DNA of 64,000 bases, taken from positions 2,914,001 through 2,978,000 of the forward strand of contig JAQMRL010000022.1 in NCBI GenBank assembly GCA_035578175.1, read 5' to 3'. Of the stretch, positions 45,668 through 57,420 are shown one piece after another; within the stretch, counting starts at the first letter, position 1; every line of letters begins with the position of its first letter. Position numbers and translations under genes: made by a program. Origin of the DNA: Catonia carolina. Taxonomy: Eukaryota > Arthropoda > Insecta > Hemiptera > Achilidae. The notes below the pieces were generated by a model. The model was not told the DNA's origin. It worked only from the letters and a program-made list of their open reading frames with translations, and ran no database searches.

Positions 45668-46802
45668 AAAATCTGGTGTGAAACACTCACAAAACTTTCT
45701 CTTGTCAATGCAAATAATTAACAATTTAACCTAACATTAGTTATAAAACATTAGAAATAATTTTTGTGTTAGCAGAAATTGCAAAACAGTCAGACGTAAA
45801 ACAAATAAAAAATAGAAATAAACAAAAATCTGGTATGAAACACTCACACAACTTTCTCTTGCCAATGCAAATAATTAACAATATAACGTTAGTAATAAAA
45901 CATTAGAAATAAAAAAAACTAACTTCAAAAAACATAATCTTATTTTAATCATGAGTGAATGACGCAAAATGAAAATCAACCTCAGTTTGGCTTAAAAATA
46001 CGGACAATCACTCTTTTACGCTAATAAGTCTCTAAATTAAAGTTGTAGATCTCTTAATTTTCTATAAATTTTGTTAATATACACTTTTGTCGTAAAATAC
46101 ATGCTACGGCTAAAAGCTTAAAAAAACGATTTTCACGTTTTCGTGAGAGAAATAACAGAAAATTGTTTTTTACCGCCAAACTAAGCGTTATATAAAAAAA
46201 ATGTTCGAAATAAAAGTTGTAGGTTTTTTATTTGTTTATAAATTTATTATATACATTTTTTCGCTACAATGCATAATAAGGCAGCAATCTTAAAAAAAAC
46301 ATTTTTTTTACTAGAAAATATTCTCCCCCTGAATTTCAGCAGACATGGCGCCTACCCTATCCTATAGAGCATAAAACATTTAGTAAATGAGGCGATTTAA
46401 CAAAAATTGTAGGAGCTGTTTTTGAAAAAATTGCAAAAAGTGAAAATTGACACGAATAAACTACTACTTCTGGTTGAGCGATTTTGATGAAAATGTTCGT
46501 GTCGGGTTTGGTTGTAGTGTCTAACTTAAGTTTCAAGTTTCAAGTTCGTATGATGTTCCGTTCTTGAGATATTCTGCACACACACGCACACACACACACA
46601 TGCTCACGCACGCGCGCGCGCGCGCGCGCGCACACACACACACACATAGAAACCAATCGCTAAAAACATGTTTTTTGCGTTCAGGGAGTATGAAAACGTG
46701 TGGTCCGGTGAAAACTCGATTTCGAAAAATTGACATGAAAACAATACTTTTCTTCTTGTATAACATCACATGGCAAGAGAAAGTAAAAATACATTGCATT
46801 GC
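45668..46802 (+). repeat. repeat E, copy 1 (left arm of a giant inverted repeat)
   Basis: An unrecognised repeat of about 1 kb. Ends carry related motifs: actttctcttg(c/t)caatg at the left and, reversed, actttctcttgccatgtg at the right. The start is duplicated (45668-45770 and 45826-45920), with a SINE1-like tail (gcaaaacagtcagacgtaaa) between. It contains two 170-bp units (about 46030 and 46205), then 'cagacatggcgcctacccta', 'gttcgtgtcgggtttggttg', the CA/CG tract and 'ggtgaaaactcgatttcgaa'. Short frames over the tract are chance. The element type is unknown. Confidence 0.8.
46575..46648. repeat. alternating purine-pyrimidine tract (CA)n-(CG)10-(CA)n
   Basis: tgcacacacacgcacacaca, then a short break (ct, 46603-46604), then strict alternation with twenty bases of CG (46611-46630) and a CA run to about 46648. 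It is a strong candidate Z-DNA-forming sequence and a striking contrast to the AT-rich surroundings. Copy 2 of E has only a short gtgtgtgtgt here. Confidence 0.95.
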
Positions 46803-47220
46803 ATGATAGGCAATTTAAATGAGAAAATTAAATACTATGCTTACTTATGAAACCGTTTTACTGGAAAACCAAACTATTTATTGTAAGATGGATAAAGTTC
46901 TACTGACAATGAATGTCCTTTAGCAATTACCAAAGGATGGAAAAGTGGACTAAGAGTGCTACTGGTCGAACATCACTTTAAGCCGCTTACACTAGACTCT
47001 CTTCTCTCAGCCTTTAATTAACACACTCCACTCTCCACACATTCACTTAGACGAAGGAGGTTGTGGTTTATTCTACGACCAACTTCTCTCAACTTTGCTA
47101 AAGACCATTTTACAGTCAAACCAATATACACAGCTCCAACAACGCACAAACAAAATTGTTCACCCACTTATACATATCAAATAGTGTTTACACAACAGTA
47201 ATGAACTGAAGAGGAAAAGT
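46803..47220. other. spacer between the two E arms
   Basis: 418 bp, CT-rich in its second half (cactccactctccacacatt). No coding or repeat assignment. Confidence 0.6.
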
Positions 47221-48170
47221 ATGCAATGTTATTTTTACTTTCTCTTGCCTATATGAATATATAGAAAGGAAAGTATTGTTTTCATGTCGATTTTTCGAAA
47301 TCGAGTTTTCACCGGATCTTTACGTTTTCAGACCCCCTGAACCCAAAAAACATGTTCTTAGCGATTGGTCTGTGTGTGTGTATACAAAATATCTCAACAA
47401 CGGAACATCGTACGAACTTGAAACTTAAAACTTAAGTTACATAACACTACCGGACCCGACACGAACATTTTCATCAAAATCGGTCAACCGGAAGTAGTAG
47501 TTTATTCGTATAATTTTTCACTTTTTTGTGATTTTCTCAAAAACTGGTCCTACGATTTTTTTAAAAATCGCCTCATTTACTCAATTTTTTATTCTCTAAA
47601 AGATAGGGTAGGCGCCATGTTTGCTGAAATTCTTGGTGAGGGTGTTTTTACGTAAAAAAAGTGTTTTTTTAAGATTACGGCTTTAATATTAATTTTAGAG
47701 CAAAAATGTACATAATAAAAGTTGTAGAGAATTTAAAAACCTACAACTTTTATTTCAAGCATTTGTTTGTATAACGCTTAGTTTAGCGGTAATTAGCGAT
47801 TTGCTGTTTTTTCTCACGAAAACTTGTGAAAAATCGATTTTTTAAAGATTTGGGCCTTAGTATGCACTTTACGACAAAAGTGTAAGTTATATAATAAAAT
47901 TTATAGAAAATTAAGAGATCTAAAACTTTTATTTAGAGAATTTTTCTCTACAGAGCCTAGTTTAGCGTGAAAGTGTGATTTTCCGTGTTTTTTAAGCCAA
48001 ATTGAGTTCGATTTTCATTTTGCGTCATTCACTCATGATTAAAATAAGGTTATGTTTTTTAGGTTAGTTTTTATTTATTTCTAATATTTTCTTAATAATG
48101 TTAGGTTTATTATTAATTATTTGCATTGGCAAGAGAAAGTTGTGTGAGTGTTTTACACCAGATTTTTATT
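47221..48170 (-). repeat. repeat E, copy 2 (right arm of a giant inverted repeat)
   Basis: Reverse complement of copy 1: 'atgcaatgttatttttactt' matches its far end and 'gcattggcaagagaaagttg' its near end. It contains 'ataggataggcgccatg'-type sequence (47604-47623), two 170-bp units (about 47690-47760 and 47880-47950) and 'ccggacccgacacgaacatt'. Diverged by scattered substitutions. No coding. Confidence 0.8.
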
Positions 48171-48270
48171 TTACGTGCAGGATCAATCTATTAGGGTTGC
48201 ACAAACTTTGATTTATTTTTGGAATTAATCGTTCTCACTCTTGAGGTTTATCGAATTTTATTAGAAAAAT

Positions 48271-48662
48271 GTTGTTTAGGTCATCAGCCAAGAGGCTGGT
48301 TTGAACCTGTAGAGGTTTTACTAAGTAAAACAAGGAGTGAGGTGGTTTACCATTGCCTTCCTCACTGAGTGGAAAAGTACGCTTATCAGCATGCCGGGCC
48401 CTCTGAAAAGCACATATTTTCCACTCTGCAAATGACACCTTCACTTCATGCACCACAGGGTCTGGCTGTATAATGAAATTCATTACTTTCAGAGGAGATA
48501 ACTCTGATTAGTGTCTTTTACACCTCTACCTCTTCTGCTCTTAAATGATTCAGTCATTCAATTGGCTGACCATGTGATAAGAAACAGAACTATTTATTTT
48601 AGCCCTGCAACAAACAGATTGAGTGTAAATAATTTGACACTCCACCTGTCTGTTATGGGCAG
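48271..48662 (-). mobile_element. SINE-A copy 6 with exact 11-bp target-site duplication
   Basis: attagaaaaat at 48260-48270 and 48663-48673 brackets the element. Minus strand 5' end ctgcccataacagacaggtg, hairpin 'ccagcctcttggctgatgac', then ctaaacaac. Very similar to copy 4. It lies just beyond E copy 2. Confidence 0.9.
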
Positions 48663-48673
48663 ATTAGAAAAAT

Positions 48674-50159
48674 AACAGCCTTATTACTGCATTAAACAAT
48701 GTAAACACGTACTAAACTAAGCAGATGCGTTTACATGCAATTAAATAAACATATTTGTTTAACGTTGAAATTTTTTGAATGCTGTATACACGATAAAGTT
48801 TGCTTGATGTAAACAATGTGTTGTAAATAAAGGATTGGGAATTTTCTCCAAAACAATTTTGAAGCAGTTTCCCCTCAGAGAAAAAATGTAAATTTCAATT
48901 AAGGGACTTAAAATACTTGGCAAAGTTGTTAATGTTACACTTTCATCAAAACCTTCTTTTTAGAAGAACGTGGGTTCAAAACAACTAAACATAAAGCGAG
49001 AAAATTTGTTTCCTTGTCTTAAGGAATAATTTCTACAAGCAGTTTTCGAGCATCTTTAAAAAACTCTTTGTCAGTAAACGGTCATTCGTTCTTTCTACGT
49101 GGTGAGGCAGATTATTTTGGATGTTTTTTTTTTTTTAGAATTTGCTCATTCCCTCTATTTTACGTTTGAATTTATTTCTATTATAAGTTTTACTTTCCCA
49201 TAATTCTTTGATAAGTTTTTTGTGTCTTTGAGGCGTTGAAGGCCCTTTTGGTAAGTCTTCTCAAATTTATCCTTAAATGTGTTCATAGAACAAAAATCTT
49301 CTTCTCTTAGAGATAGACTCTCCTTATATGCATCCAGTTCCTTGACTGGTTTGATTCTACAGTCTTTTTATCGATTCACATGATTTTCTCTACAATTCTT
49401 CTTTTAACTCTAACCAGTTTCTTTGGCAAACATTTGTTGTTCAAATTGAAAAAATGGTCGTGTGTTAGGATTTGAAAAGAATAATTTTAATTATCCTTCT
49501 TATTATAAAGGTATAGTAATATTATTTTTTTATGAGGGGGACTCCCAAACTCCCCTACACTCCGCCGTCTCCACCCACTACTACGGCTGGTTGCAAGGAT
49601 GCGTGTGGTACAGTAGAACAGCAATAGAATATGGCCTTGGTATACTGGACCATTTTTTCTTATCATTCGAATTGTTTTTTCTTTCACCAAAAAAAAAAAA
49701 ACAGTCAGCCGCTGAGCCCAACACATACTATACAGACATGAAAAACATAAAACACATAAGAGAACATAAAAATCAAGCAATATTTACAGTATCATGTATA
49801 ATTTTAAAAAGATTTTGATATCTCCGTGAAACAAATCTACCTCTGTGGTTACATCATTTACTATAGCTATACACTATTAATTGGAGCTATTTTACTTCTT
49901 GTGGCACCAGCAAACAATCTGAAACTTCTTAAAGTTGTGCAAGGCACCCTTAGAAATATCCTTGATTTAGCTGGAATATCAACACGTGAATGTAGAATGT
50001 TGTAAATGTAAATAATGGTAAAACTAATATAAAATGAAAATAATATTAATATTCGTAGGCTATTATTAAACTTTAGAAAACAAATCTCTTAAATAAATCT
50101 CGATCATACTTCTTAAAATAAATGAATGGCAATTCTTTTTACTCTTTGAGGTACATCAT
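48674..50159. other. mostly unassigned; one Lys-rich reading frame and a GC-richer island
   Basis: On the minus strand 49345-49140 is open for about 69 codons (KELDAYKESLSLREEDFCSM, then NTFKDKFEKTYQKGLQRLKD, ending NSNVK-stop). I do not recognise it; it could be a degraded transposon ORF. 49535-49640 is GC-richer (ccctacactccgccgtctcc, then 'ctactacggctggttgcaag'), with no partner in the window. Confidence 0.35.
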
Positions 50160-50654
50160 ACGTATCTAAATTTATTAAAAATTACGAAAAATTTCAAACT
50201 GTTAAAACAATATCTTACAAATTAAAATCCCTAAATAATACATAATCCCGTAAAAGTTATTTTGTAACTAGATTAATATTCTACTATTTCATCGGTTCAT
50301 AAAATACTATAATTGAGTTTACTGAATGTCATTTAACGGAAGTAAAATTAATGAACTTTCAGTGCAGATTGCAGAAAAATTGGAAAAATTCCTCCGTAAT
50401 TAAACTGGGGATATCGATGGCCTGAATAAATATAATCGAAACAGTCTGCACGGCTATCATAACATAAAATGTTATTTAATTGATCTCCATAATTCAAATA
50501 ATTGTTACAACGACTTGTTTGTTGAGGTACAGTAATTTTAAATGTAAATTGTTTCATTGGGTATACGCTGGAAAATGAGCCCATAAAGTTTTTAGTATTT
50601 TCATCCATCCCAATTTCAACGATATCTAGTGAACAGGAAATATTAATCAATGCT
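50160..50654 (-). CDS. possible terminal coding exon of an unknown host gene
   Basis: A minus-strand frame runs from a good splice-acceptor context (ttgcctttccaatcag, exon start 50654, first base completing a codon) to a stop at 50348-50350. About 101 codons: ALINISCSLDIVEIGMDENT, KNFMGSFSSVYPMKQFTFKI, TVPQQTSRCNNYLNYGDQLN, NILCYDSRADCFDYIYSGHR, YPQFNYGGIFPIFLQSALKV, H. Four cysteines and a balanced residue mix are unlike the Lys/Asn/Ile-rich chance frames elsewhere. An AATAAA lies downstream on the minus strand (about 50168-50174). No family is recognised, no upstream exon was found in the window, and there is no internal repeat copy. It may instead be a relic of an unrecognised element. Confidence 0.3.
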
Positions 50655-51549
50655 CTGATTGGAAAGGCAAATGATAATATTGATTAGCTACATACTTGCT
50701 GAGGGAGTGAGACAGGTAGATGAAGATAAGAGAGAATATGAGTAAGGGTAAACACTGACCTATATGCCTTTCAACCCTTGTTTGTACGATCCTTCGTTAT
50801 TTCCGTGTGTTTGGCTTGATTACAGCTGCGCATTCTTCTTTCATATCTATCCCTCTTGCCTTTACAAATTTTCTATCCTTTTCTATGACAAAATAACTTT
50901 ACATCCTACGTATGTTTATCGCAACAATACCAATCCCGGGAAATTAGAAAAGACCAACTCTGTAACACCTAACTAACATACGTACATTTATACACATACG
51001 TTACACACTTATCATTTTATACAGTTCTCTTCTGTATATATATTTTAAACTTTTTCTTAAACTTCATTCTACCCGACAACAATAATGAAATAAGTTTGTT
51101 AGAAAACTTGTTAAAAAATAAGTTTTAAAATATGTTGTGTAACTAGTTTCCATTTATTTTTTTCCATTCTAATATTCATTGCAATTCAGATAAAACTTTG
51201 TTTTTACCGTCCACGAAATATTATTATAATACTGATTCACTGACATCAAGAAAGAATCATGTACAGTATTTGAATTGCACCATCTGAAGAATAAGAAAGT
51301 TCTCATTTAGAGTAGTGTGCCTTATTTCTCAAGACAGTACCAAAATCAAAATACTTCGACTGTTACTTAGGTTTTAGTGATATAAACCAGACATTTAGTT
51401 TGACCTTGTCCATGGTTAACATCAAAGAAATTCATTTTTTTAATATTAGATAAAGAGCTCATGGAAAATTACAACCCAGTGATTGTAATTAACAAAACAT
51501 TGTATAAATATTATACAGTTCATAAATTATTTACAATTATATTAAATAA
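50655..51549. other. unassigned AT-rich sequence
   Basis: If 50160-50654 is an exon, this would be intron. No further coding is recognised here. Confidence 0.4.
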
Positions 51550-51550
51550 T

Positions 51551-51936
51551 TGCCCATAACGGACAGGTGGAAATTGCACTCGATCTGTTTGTTCCAGGGC
51601 TACAAAAAATAGTTCTGTTTCTTATCACGTAGTCAGCCCATTATATGACTGAACAATATTTAAGAACAGAAAAGGTAGAAGTGTAAAAGATACTAGTCAG
51701 AGTTATCTCATCTGAGAGTAATGAATTTTACTATACAGCCAGACCCTTTGGTGAATGAAGTGAAGGTGTCATTTGCAGGGTGAAAAAGGGGTGCATTTTG
51801 AAAGGTCTGGTATGCTGGTAAGCATACTCTTTCAACTCAGTGAGTAAGGCAATATTACACCACTTCACACCTCGTTTTTACTTAGTAAAACCTCTAGAGG
51901 TTCAAACTAGCCTTTCGGCTGTTTACCTAAACACCA
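51551..51936 (+). mobile_element. SINE-A copy 7
   Basis: Starts tgcccataacggacaggtgg and ends 'cctttcggctgtttacctaa' acacc. A small deletion (about 12 bp) after the head joins 'ggtgg' to 'aaattgcactcg'. No clear target-site duplication. Confidence 0.8.
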
Positions 51937-52329
51937 AACAAATCCCTAAATAAAAGTTCCCTAAGTAAAATTATAAGTAAAAACAAGCTAATCATCTGCA
52001 CAATATTAGCCACACTTTTCATCATTGACCTACAAAAACTTATTAACTTTCTGAAATAAAATTTTGATATTAGTCATATAATTTTAAAGTAGAAAAAACC
52101 TTTTTTATATTTACAGCACACCGCCAGAATTTATCGCCGACTTCTGAACAAAAATATTCCATTAAAGAATGCGTGCTGATTCGATAATATTTAGGAACTT
52201 CTCTATACATAGAGAAATCTGCTTTGTGTATTTACTAACAAGATAAACTGGTATTGTAGATTATTTATATTGTTACATCTATGACGTGTAATATGCTCAT
52301 ATATCCTGGAGATGAAATTACATAAACTT
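51937..52329. other. AT-rich sequence, no feature recognised
   Basis: No assignment. Confidence 0.5.
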
Positions 52330-52520
52330 AATTGCATTAATTTAATTTTTCTGCGGAGGTTCTACAGATTTCTCCGTTCCCCGCATCCTACATCTTATCT
52401 CATCCTGTCTTCTCAGTCACCCTCCCTGAGATCCTTTCAGTCATCTAGGATTGATCTAGATGATCTAGGATTCATCTAGGATTGTCTGTATCCATGTTTT
52501 CCTAGGGCGACCTCTTCTTC
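52330..52520 (-). pseudogene. LINE ORF2 C-terminal scrap (RRRGRPRKTW)
   Basis: The minus strand reads RRRGRPRKTWIQTILDES, then loses frame in a local tctagatgatctaggatt repeat (52440-52485), then DEIRCRMRGTEKSVEPP. The GRPRKTW motif and position fit a LINE ORF2 C-terminus. Short and broken. Confidence 0.55.
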
Positions 52521-52664
52521 TACTTACTCGGAAGAAAAGAAACGCTATTTGTTATTATGTATCCATTAATAGTTATGTTAACAGGTTTGATTATTTCGTA
52601 ATCAATTTTAAAGTAACCAACTAAGTGTCAACGCTGTGGTGCAAGAATTTCCATTGTACTTTTA

Positions 52665-53952
52665 CCAGGTGCCTCACTGAATTTGAACCACAGAGAAATA
52701 GCTTTAATTTTAATTAGTGTGTTAATATTTCTTTCCATGAATAAATGAAGGCTTGTTATAATCAGCAATCATTAGAAAACGTTTAGACTTTTAAAACAAT
52801 ATTAATTTTGATACATTTTTAGCCGTATTTTAGATTAAAATACATAAGTAAATAAATCTGTAACCGTTTTGTATTTAAGTATTGTAAATTTTTTGAGTAC
52901 GTCACATTGTATGTTTGGAGTAATGGTAACGTTATGGAGTGGAGATGTAGCTTAAAATACATATAGGCTATATATAAATTTGTAACCGTTTTCTATGTAA
53001 GTGTCGTAAATTTTATGAGTATGTTACATTGCATGTTTGGAGTAATGGTAACATTATGGTGTGAGATGTAGAGATAGGTGGGTCGAATTCATCTGCGGGA
53101 AAACATTTTTATTGCTAAATAAATATTAGAAAAATTAAAAAAATTAATTATTTATTTTTTAATAAATACAAAAAATGTAAAAATACGATAAAAAAATAAC
53201 AAATTGTTGACTATCCGTGAAACGAAACAAGACTAGGCGCTGCGCCTATGCGTTCACGAGCGTAGTGTATTGGTGAATGCAAGCGTGCGTACGTGAATGC
53301 AAGTGTACGAATGTGTGAACATTCACTCTGTCTCCCCACTACGGCACCTTCCTACAGCAACCTAACCACACTCTGCGCGTTGACTGCGCTAACTTAACAT
53401 TGAAGGGTTATACTTAAAAATTCGTTTTTTTGTAAACAAATTCAGTATTATTTGAAATAGGCTACCTAATATATTTATTTTCTTCAGTAACGTTTAATTT
53501 TCAGAGGCAGCTGACTGTTGCAATAATTTTAGATGATAAAACAATATTTTAATTGAAAAATAAGTAAATAATCTATTTTTTTAATATTTCCTATATTTTT
53601 TTTACAATTAAAAAATTTTCCGCTGGTGGATTTGACCCACCTATTTTTACATTGCCACACCGTAACGTTACCATTACTACAAACATACCATGTGACATAC
53701 TCATACAACTCATTACAACTCATACTTATTTACAACACTTACATGGGAAATGGTTACAAATGTATGTATTTATGTATGTTAAGCTAAAATACAGCTTAAA
53801 ATGTATCAACGTTGATATTGTTTAAAAGGTCTAAATGTTTTTTAATGATTCCTGTTTATAACAAGCTCTTATTTATTCGTGGAAAGAAAATATTAACAAA
53901 CTAATATAAATTAATGCTATTTCCCTATGGTCAAATTTCGTGGAAATCCCGG
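52665..53952. mobile_element. foldback-type element with about 300-430-bp terminal inverted repeats
   Basis: The left end inward: ccaggtgcctcactgaattt, 'agagaaatagctttaatttt', 'ttaatatttctttccatgaa', 'gtttggagtaatggtaacgt', 'gataggtgggtcgaattcat'. The reversed right end reads ccgggatttccacgaaattt, 'agggaaatagcattaattta', 'ttaatattttctttccacga', 'gtttgtagtaatggtaacgt', 'aataggtgggtcaaatccac'. TA precedes both outer ends. The left arm has an internal duplication of about 117 bp (52860-53070), making it longer. The unique centre is about 510 bp. No transposase. Confidence 0.8.
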
Positions 53953-55298
53953 TATGTTATATTATATACCAGGATATATATTATATTTATAAATATTCGG
54001 TACAGCAATAGGTTAGCTATTTGGTACAATAATAATAGTGTGTCAGGAAGCAACAGTCTTTTGATTACTGTTGTAATGTTTTTGAATTTTATCGGTCCAT
54101 ATCAATGTCATTTCACATTATCAATTTAAAATTTACAGCGTATATCTAAGCACAGTAATAAAAAGAAATAAGTTCAAGTTATTGTTTAGTATAATAAAAG
54201 AGATAGTAAAGCTGAAACTAAACTACAATAAAAATGTTGTAATATAATGACTAAAAACAGCTTCTTCCGATTTCTAATATCAGTAATAAAAACGAAATAA
54301 TGGCTCAATTCATAAGAACGAAATAACATCATAATGCGTATAACTGTACTGTGAATTTATTCTAGTACAAGATTTTCAGGGAAAAATAACAACTGCACGT
54401 TTTATATCTTTTCAGGTATAATGTTACATTTTATATGACACTTTATACCATAAAATAGGAACATCATATTATAAAAGTACAGTTTTATTGTTGGTTTATC
54501 TTATATAGGTTTTATTATAAATAAATAAAAATATGAACATAAGACTCAATTCTTTTAATCCAATTCAAATGACTTAATTACCTGTTTTAAAAACGTATTA
54601 TTTATTTATAGTAATCCAGTTTTGATTTAAATATGCACCAAAAAAATACACTTTCATCCCATATTATATTTTACACATTTTGTATGACTAGTCAAACTTA
54701 GTATTCAAATTAACTGAGTAATAATAAAAGTGTACTCTTTCGTTTGGTTAGAGGAAAGTTTACTATTATTAGGCCTACAGCAGTATAAAGTAAAACTCTT
54801 GGAAAGTAAATAAGTTATTGTTATAATGAAGCCTACGAAAAATAAAATCAGCTGTTCATAAACAGCTGATTAATATAAAAAAATACATTTTGATTGTTGG
54901 ATCGAGGGGCCGGGGTTGGAATGACTGATGTATCAGTAGCCTAGATTGTAAGGAATTTTTCGTAACGGTGAATTTTGTTATTTTTAGATAAGACATTATA
55001 AATTTTATAGTTAATTCGGTAAGCAACATCAATTATTTTATTTTATTGTTGATAAATTTCGTGAATTGCTCTAGTTTAAAAAACTTAACCTCATGAACTC
55101 ATTTTTTCATTGTTGTAATTTTTATTGATTAGTTTTTTGTCCAATAATTTTGTTGAATAAATATACGTGGAATCAATTAAATTAAAGCTTACAATTTTAC
55201 TTTACTAGAACGAGTTATAACAATTTTGTAAATAATATATTATAATTTTATATAAACATTTACTTCGATTATTGGATCTGCTATGCATCTACTATCTA
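53953..55298. other. AT-rich sequence with a CAGCTG palindrome
   Basis: At 54844-54873, aaaatcagctgttcataaac plus agctgatt repeats the palindrome of SINE2, without the rest of the SINE. Otherwise nothing recognised. Confidence 0.45.
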
Positions 55299-56183
55299 AA
55301 GTCCAGCCCTTCTTAGTTTGCTCCTACTGTCAACAAATAATGACGTCACTGAGCATGCGCATTACTTAAAAATGTGTACACCCTGATTAAAACGTAACTA
55401 CAAAATACTTATAAAAGTATTTTAGTATTTTATAAATAAAACTGTTCAAACATATCAACCGTTAATCATATTATGACTGATGTTTTAAGTACTGAACAAT
55501 AAATTTATAAAAATGGTGTACTTTATTTCCATTCTTTTTTATAAATATACGTGCTTTTTTTGGTTTAACGTCCGATTGTTCTGCAATTACTGCTAATGCA
55601 GCCGGTGAAGGAAGAAATCATTTTTTTGTAACGTATGAAAATATGCCGTGCCTGAATCGGATTCGAACCCAAGATCGCATGATAAGAGGCGAGCACGTTA
55701 CCAACTACGCCAATGCGGCCGGCTAAATATACGTGGTTACAAGTTATATGTACGTATTACCTCTGATCTGTTTGACAAAACAAGAGAACTTTAATTAAAA
55801 GAAACATTTTACTATTAGTATAGTCACTCGTTATTTCACAATTGAATTTGATGATAACTAACTAAGCCAAACCAAAACATCTCTCCACATTTTTGACAAA
55901 GAACATGTCATCGTTTTATAATGCTACCAGTTCGCTTATGACATCGTATTGTCTCGCATCGTTCTTACGTGCATTATAATATCTTTTAAATTAGGAATTT
56001 AGCGTTATAGTATTTGACTCTTCATTTCTATTTGTAGTTTTAGTTTTCTATTTGAGCAAGTTACAAATTGTATAAATCATGTAAAGAAAGAAGAACAAAA
56101 TTTAAGTCGTGGATCCTAGCGTACACCCTGTAGTGGCTGGCTTTGGTTTGTTGACAGTAGGAGCAAAGTAAGGACGGATGAAC
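55299..56183. mobile_element. MITE with about 35-bp terminal inverted repeats, containing a nested SINE1
   Basis: The left end (gtccagcccttcttagtttg, then ctcctactgtcaacaaa) matches the reversed right end (gttcatccgtccttactttg, then ctcctactgtcaacaaa). A 20-base core is perfect. TA occurs at both flanks. Next to the left repeat is 'gacgtcactgagcatgcgca'. About 700 bp without the SINE; no transposase. Confidence 0.7.
55554..55723 (-). mobile_element. SINE1 copy with perfect 12-bp target-site duplication
   Basis: taaatatacgtg at 55542-55553 and 55724-55735 brackets a 170-bp element. Minus strand head gccggccgcattggcgtagt, B-box 'tgggttcgaatcc', 'catattttcatacgttacaa', tail 'gcagaacaatcggacgttaa' then accaaaaaaag. 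The exact duplication gives reliable SINE1 ends. Nested within the 55299-56183 MITE, so it is younger than it. Confidence 0.95.
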
Positions 56184-57240
56184 TATAAATCAAATGTTTA
56201 AAAAATTGTAAATAATTTTGTTTTTCTATTTGAAGAAAAGCCATTGTGTATTATATTCTTCATGTAAATACATTCATCATAATATTTAGTTATAGTAATT
56301 TTAAACTGGTTGTAATATAAAATAAACTTAGATGTAAAAAAATGTTTTAAATACAAAATTTAATTAATCGTTTAGACATATTTTCATTTTTCTCTGATAA
56401 ATCTTGGGCAGGTTTCGTCGAATTTGTTGAAAGCAATGGAAAACAAAATGTACCTTGTGGTAAATCAACACCGCACCATAGTTTATAATAAAGGTACCTT
56501 CATTCAAAAATAACAAAAAGGTTTGCTTAAACTGCTAATTACTGTGCATGATTGCTAATTAGTGTAATAGGGTAAAACATAGAAAAGTAAAATTAAGTCC
56601 TGTAATGACTAAAGGATTAATTAGCATACATTGGATGGATTAAAATGACAGCTCATTTGCGCGGAGTTTGATTAGGGTGTCAGAGTTTGCCGCTAATTGA
56701 GAAACGCCCTTTGGTTTAGTTTATAACGAAGTCGTAGAGAACAATGATAAAGCTTTGATGGGAGCCTTTCATATCTTCGTTTTTCCATTTTATTTTTTTA
56801 GAAATTTTGTCGGATGGGAATGGGCATCCAAGATAAATCATTCTAAAATGTAGATGTTAGATTTACTATATCTTTATTTTTACATATTTCTGAGTGCGTG
56901 TTGTATTGATTTGTTTTTCTAGACGTTTCCGAAATTCAAGTCAATTTCACAGTCACTTTAACTAAACGCAGTGATAAATATATACGATTCTCTTTCTCTT
57001 TTAAATCCCGGAATATATTCTCTGCACTGTAAATAAATTCACTTTTTACAACCGGCGGAAGACTATTTACCAAACTTCTTAAATTTATTTTATGTATCAA
57101 TTTGAATAATCTGGGATTTAAAAGCATTCCTTCTGATAATTCTGATACAATGACTAATTTCACTGAGAAATATAATTTAGTGTTACTTTCTCTAAATTAT
57201 TAGAACTGAAAAATTAAATTATATTTATGATAACATAAAT
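56184..57240. other. AT-rich sequence, no feature recognised
   Basis: A slightly GC-richer patch at 56640-56720 has no assignment. Confidence 0.5.
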
Positions 57241-57257
57241 TATTACTGCCGTATTAC

Positions 57258-57420
57258 ATAATAGGGCAGTAACATCCTAGATTGCAAAGCCAAAAGTCCC
57301 GACTTCGATTCTCAGTTAAAATGACAAATACTAATCACGGTTCCACCCGTTGATGCCATCCCAACTCCCACATTTTAGCTAGTAACCTGAGATTTAAATG
57401 AAAGGAAATGATAAAAAAAT
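57258..57420 (+). mobile_element. degenerate tRNA-like SINE
   Basis: agggcagtaacatcctagat, then 'cccgacttcgattctcagtt' (B-box) followed by 'cggttccacccgttgatgcc'. The head is SINE-like but the body differs from SINE1, 2 and 3, so it may be a fourth family. Confidence 0.45.

Noticed and set aside
46533..46806. Reading frames on both strands over the CA/CG tract
   Set aside because: They are produced by the dinucleotide repeat and are not conserved in the other E copies.
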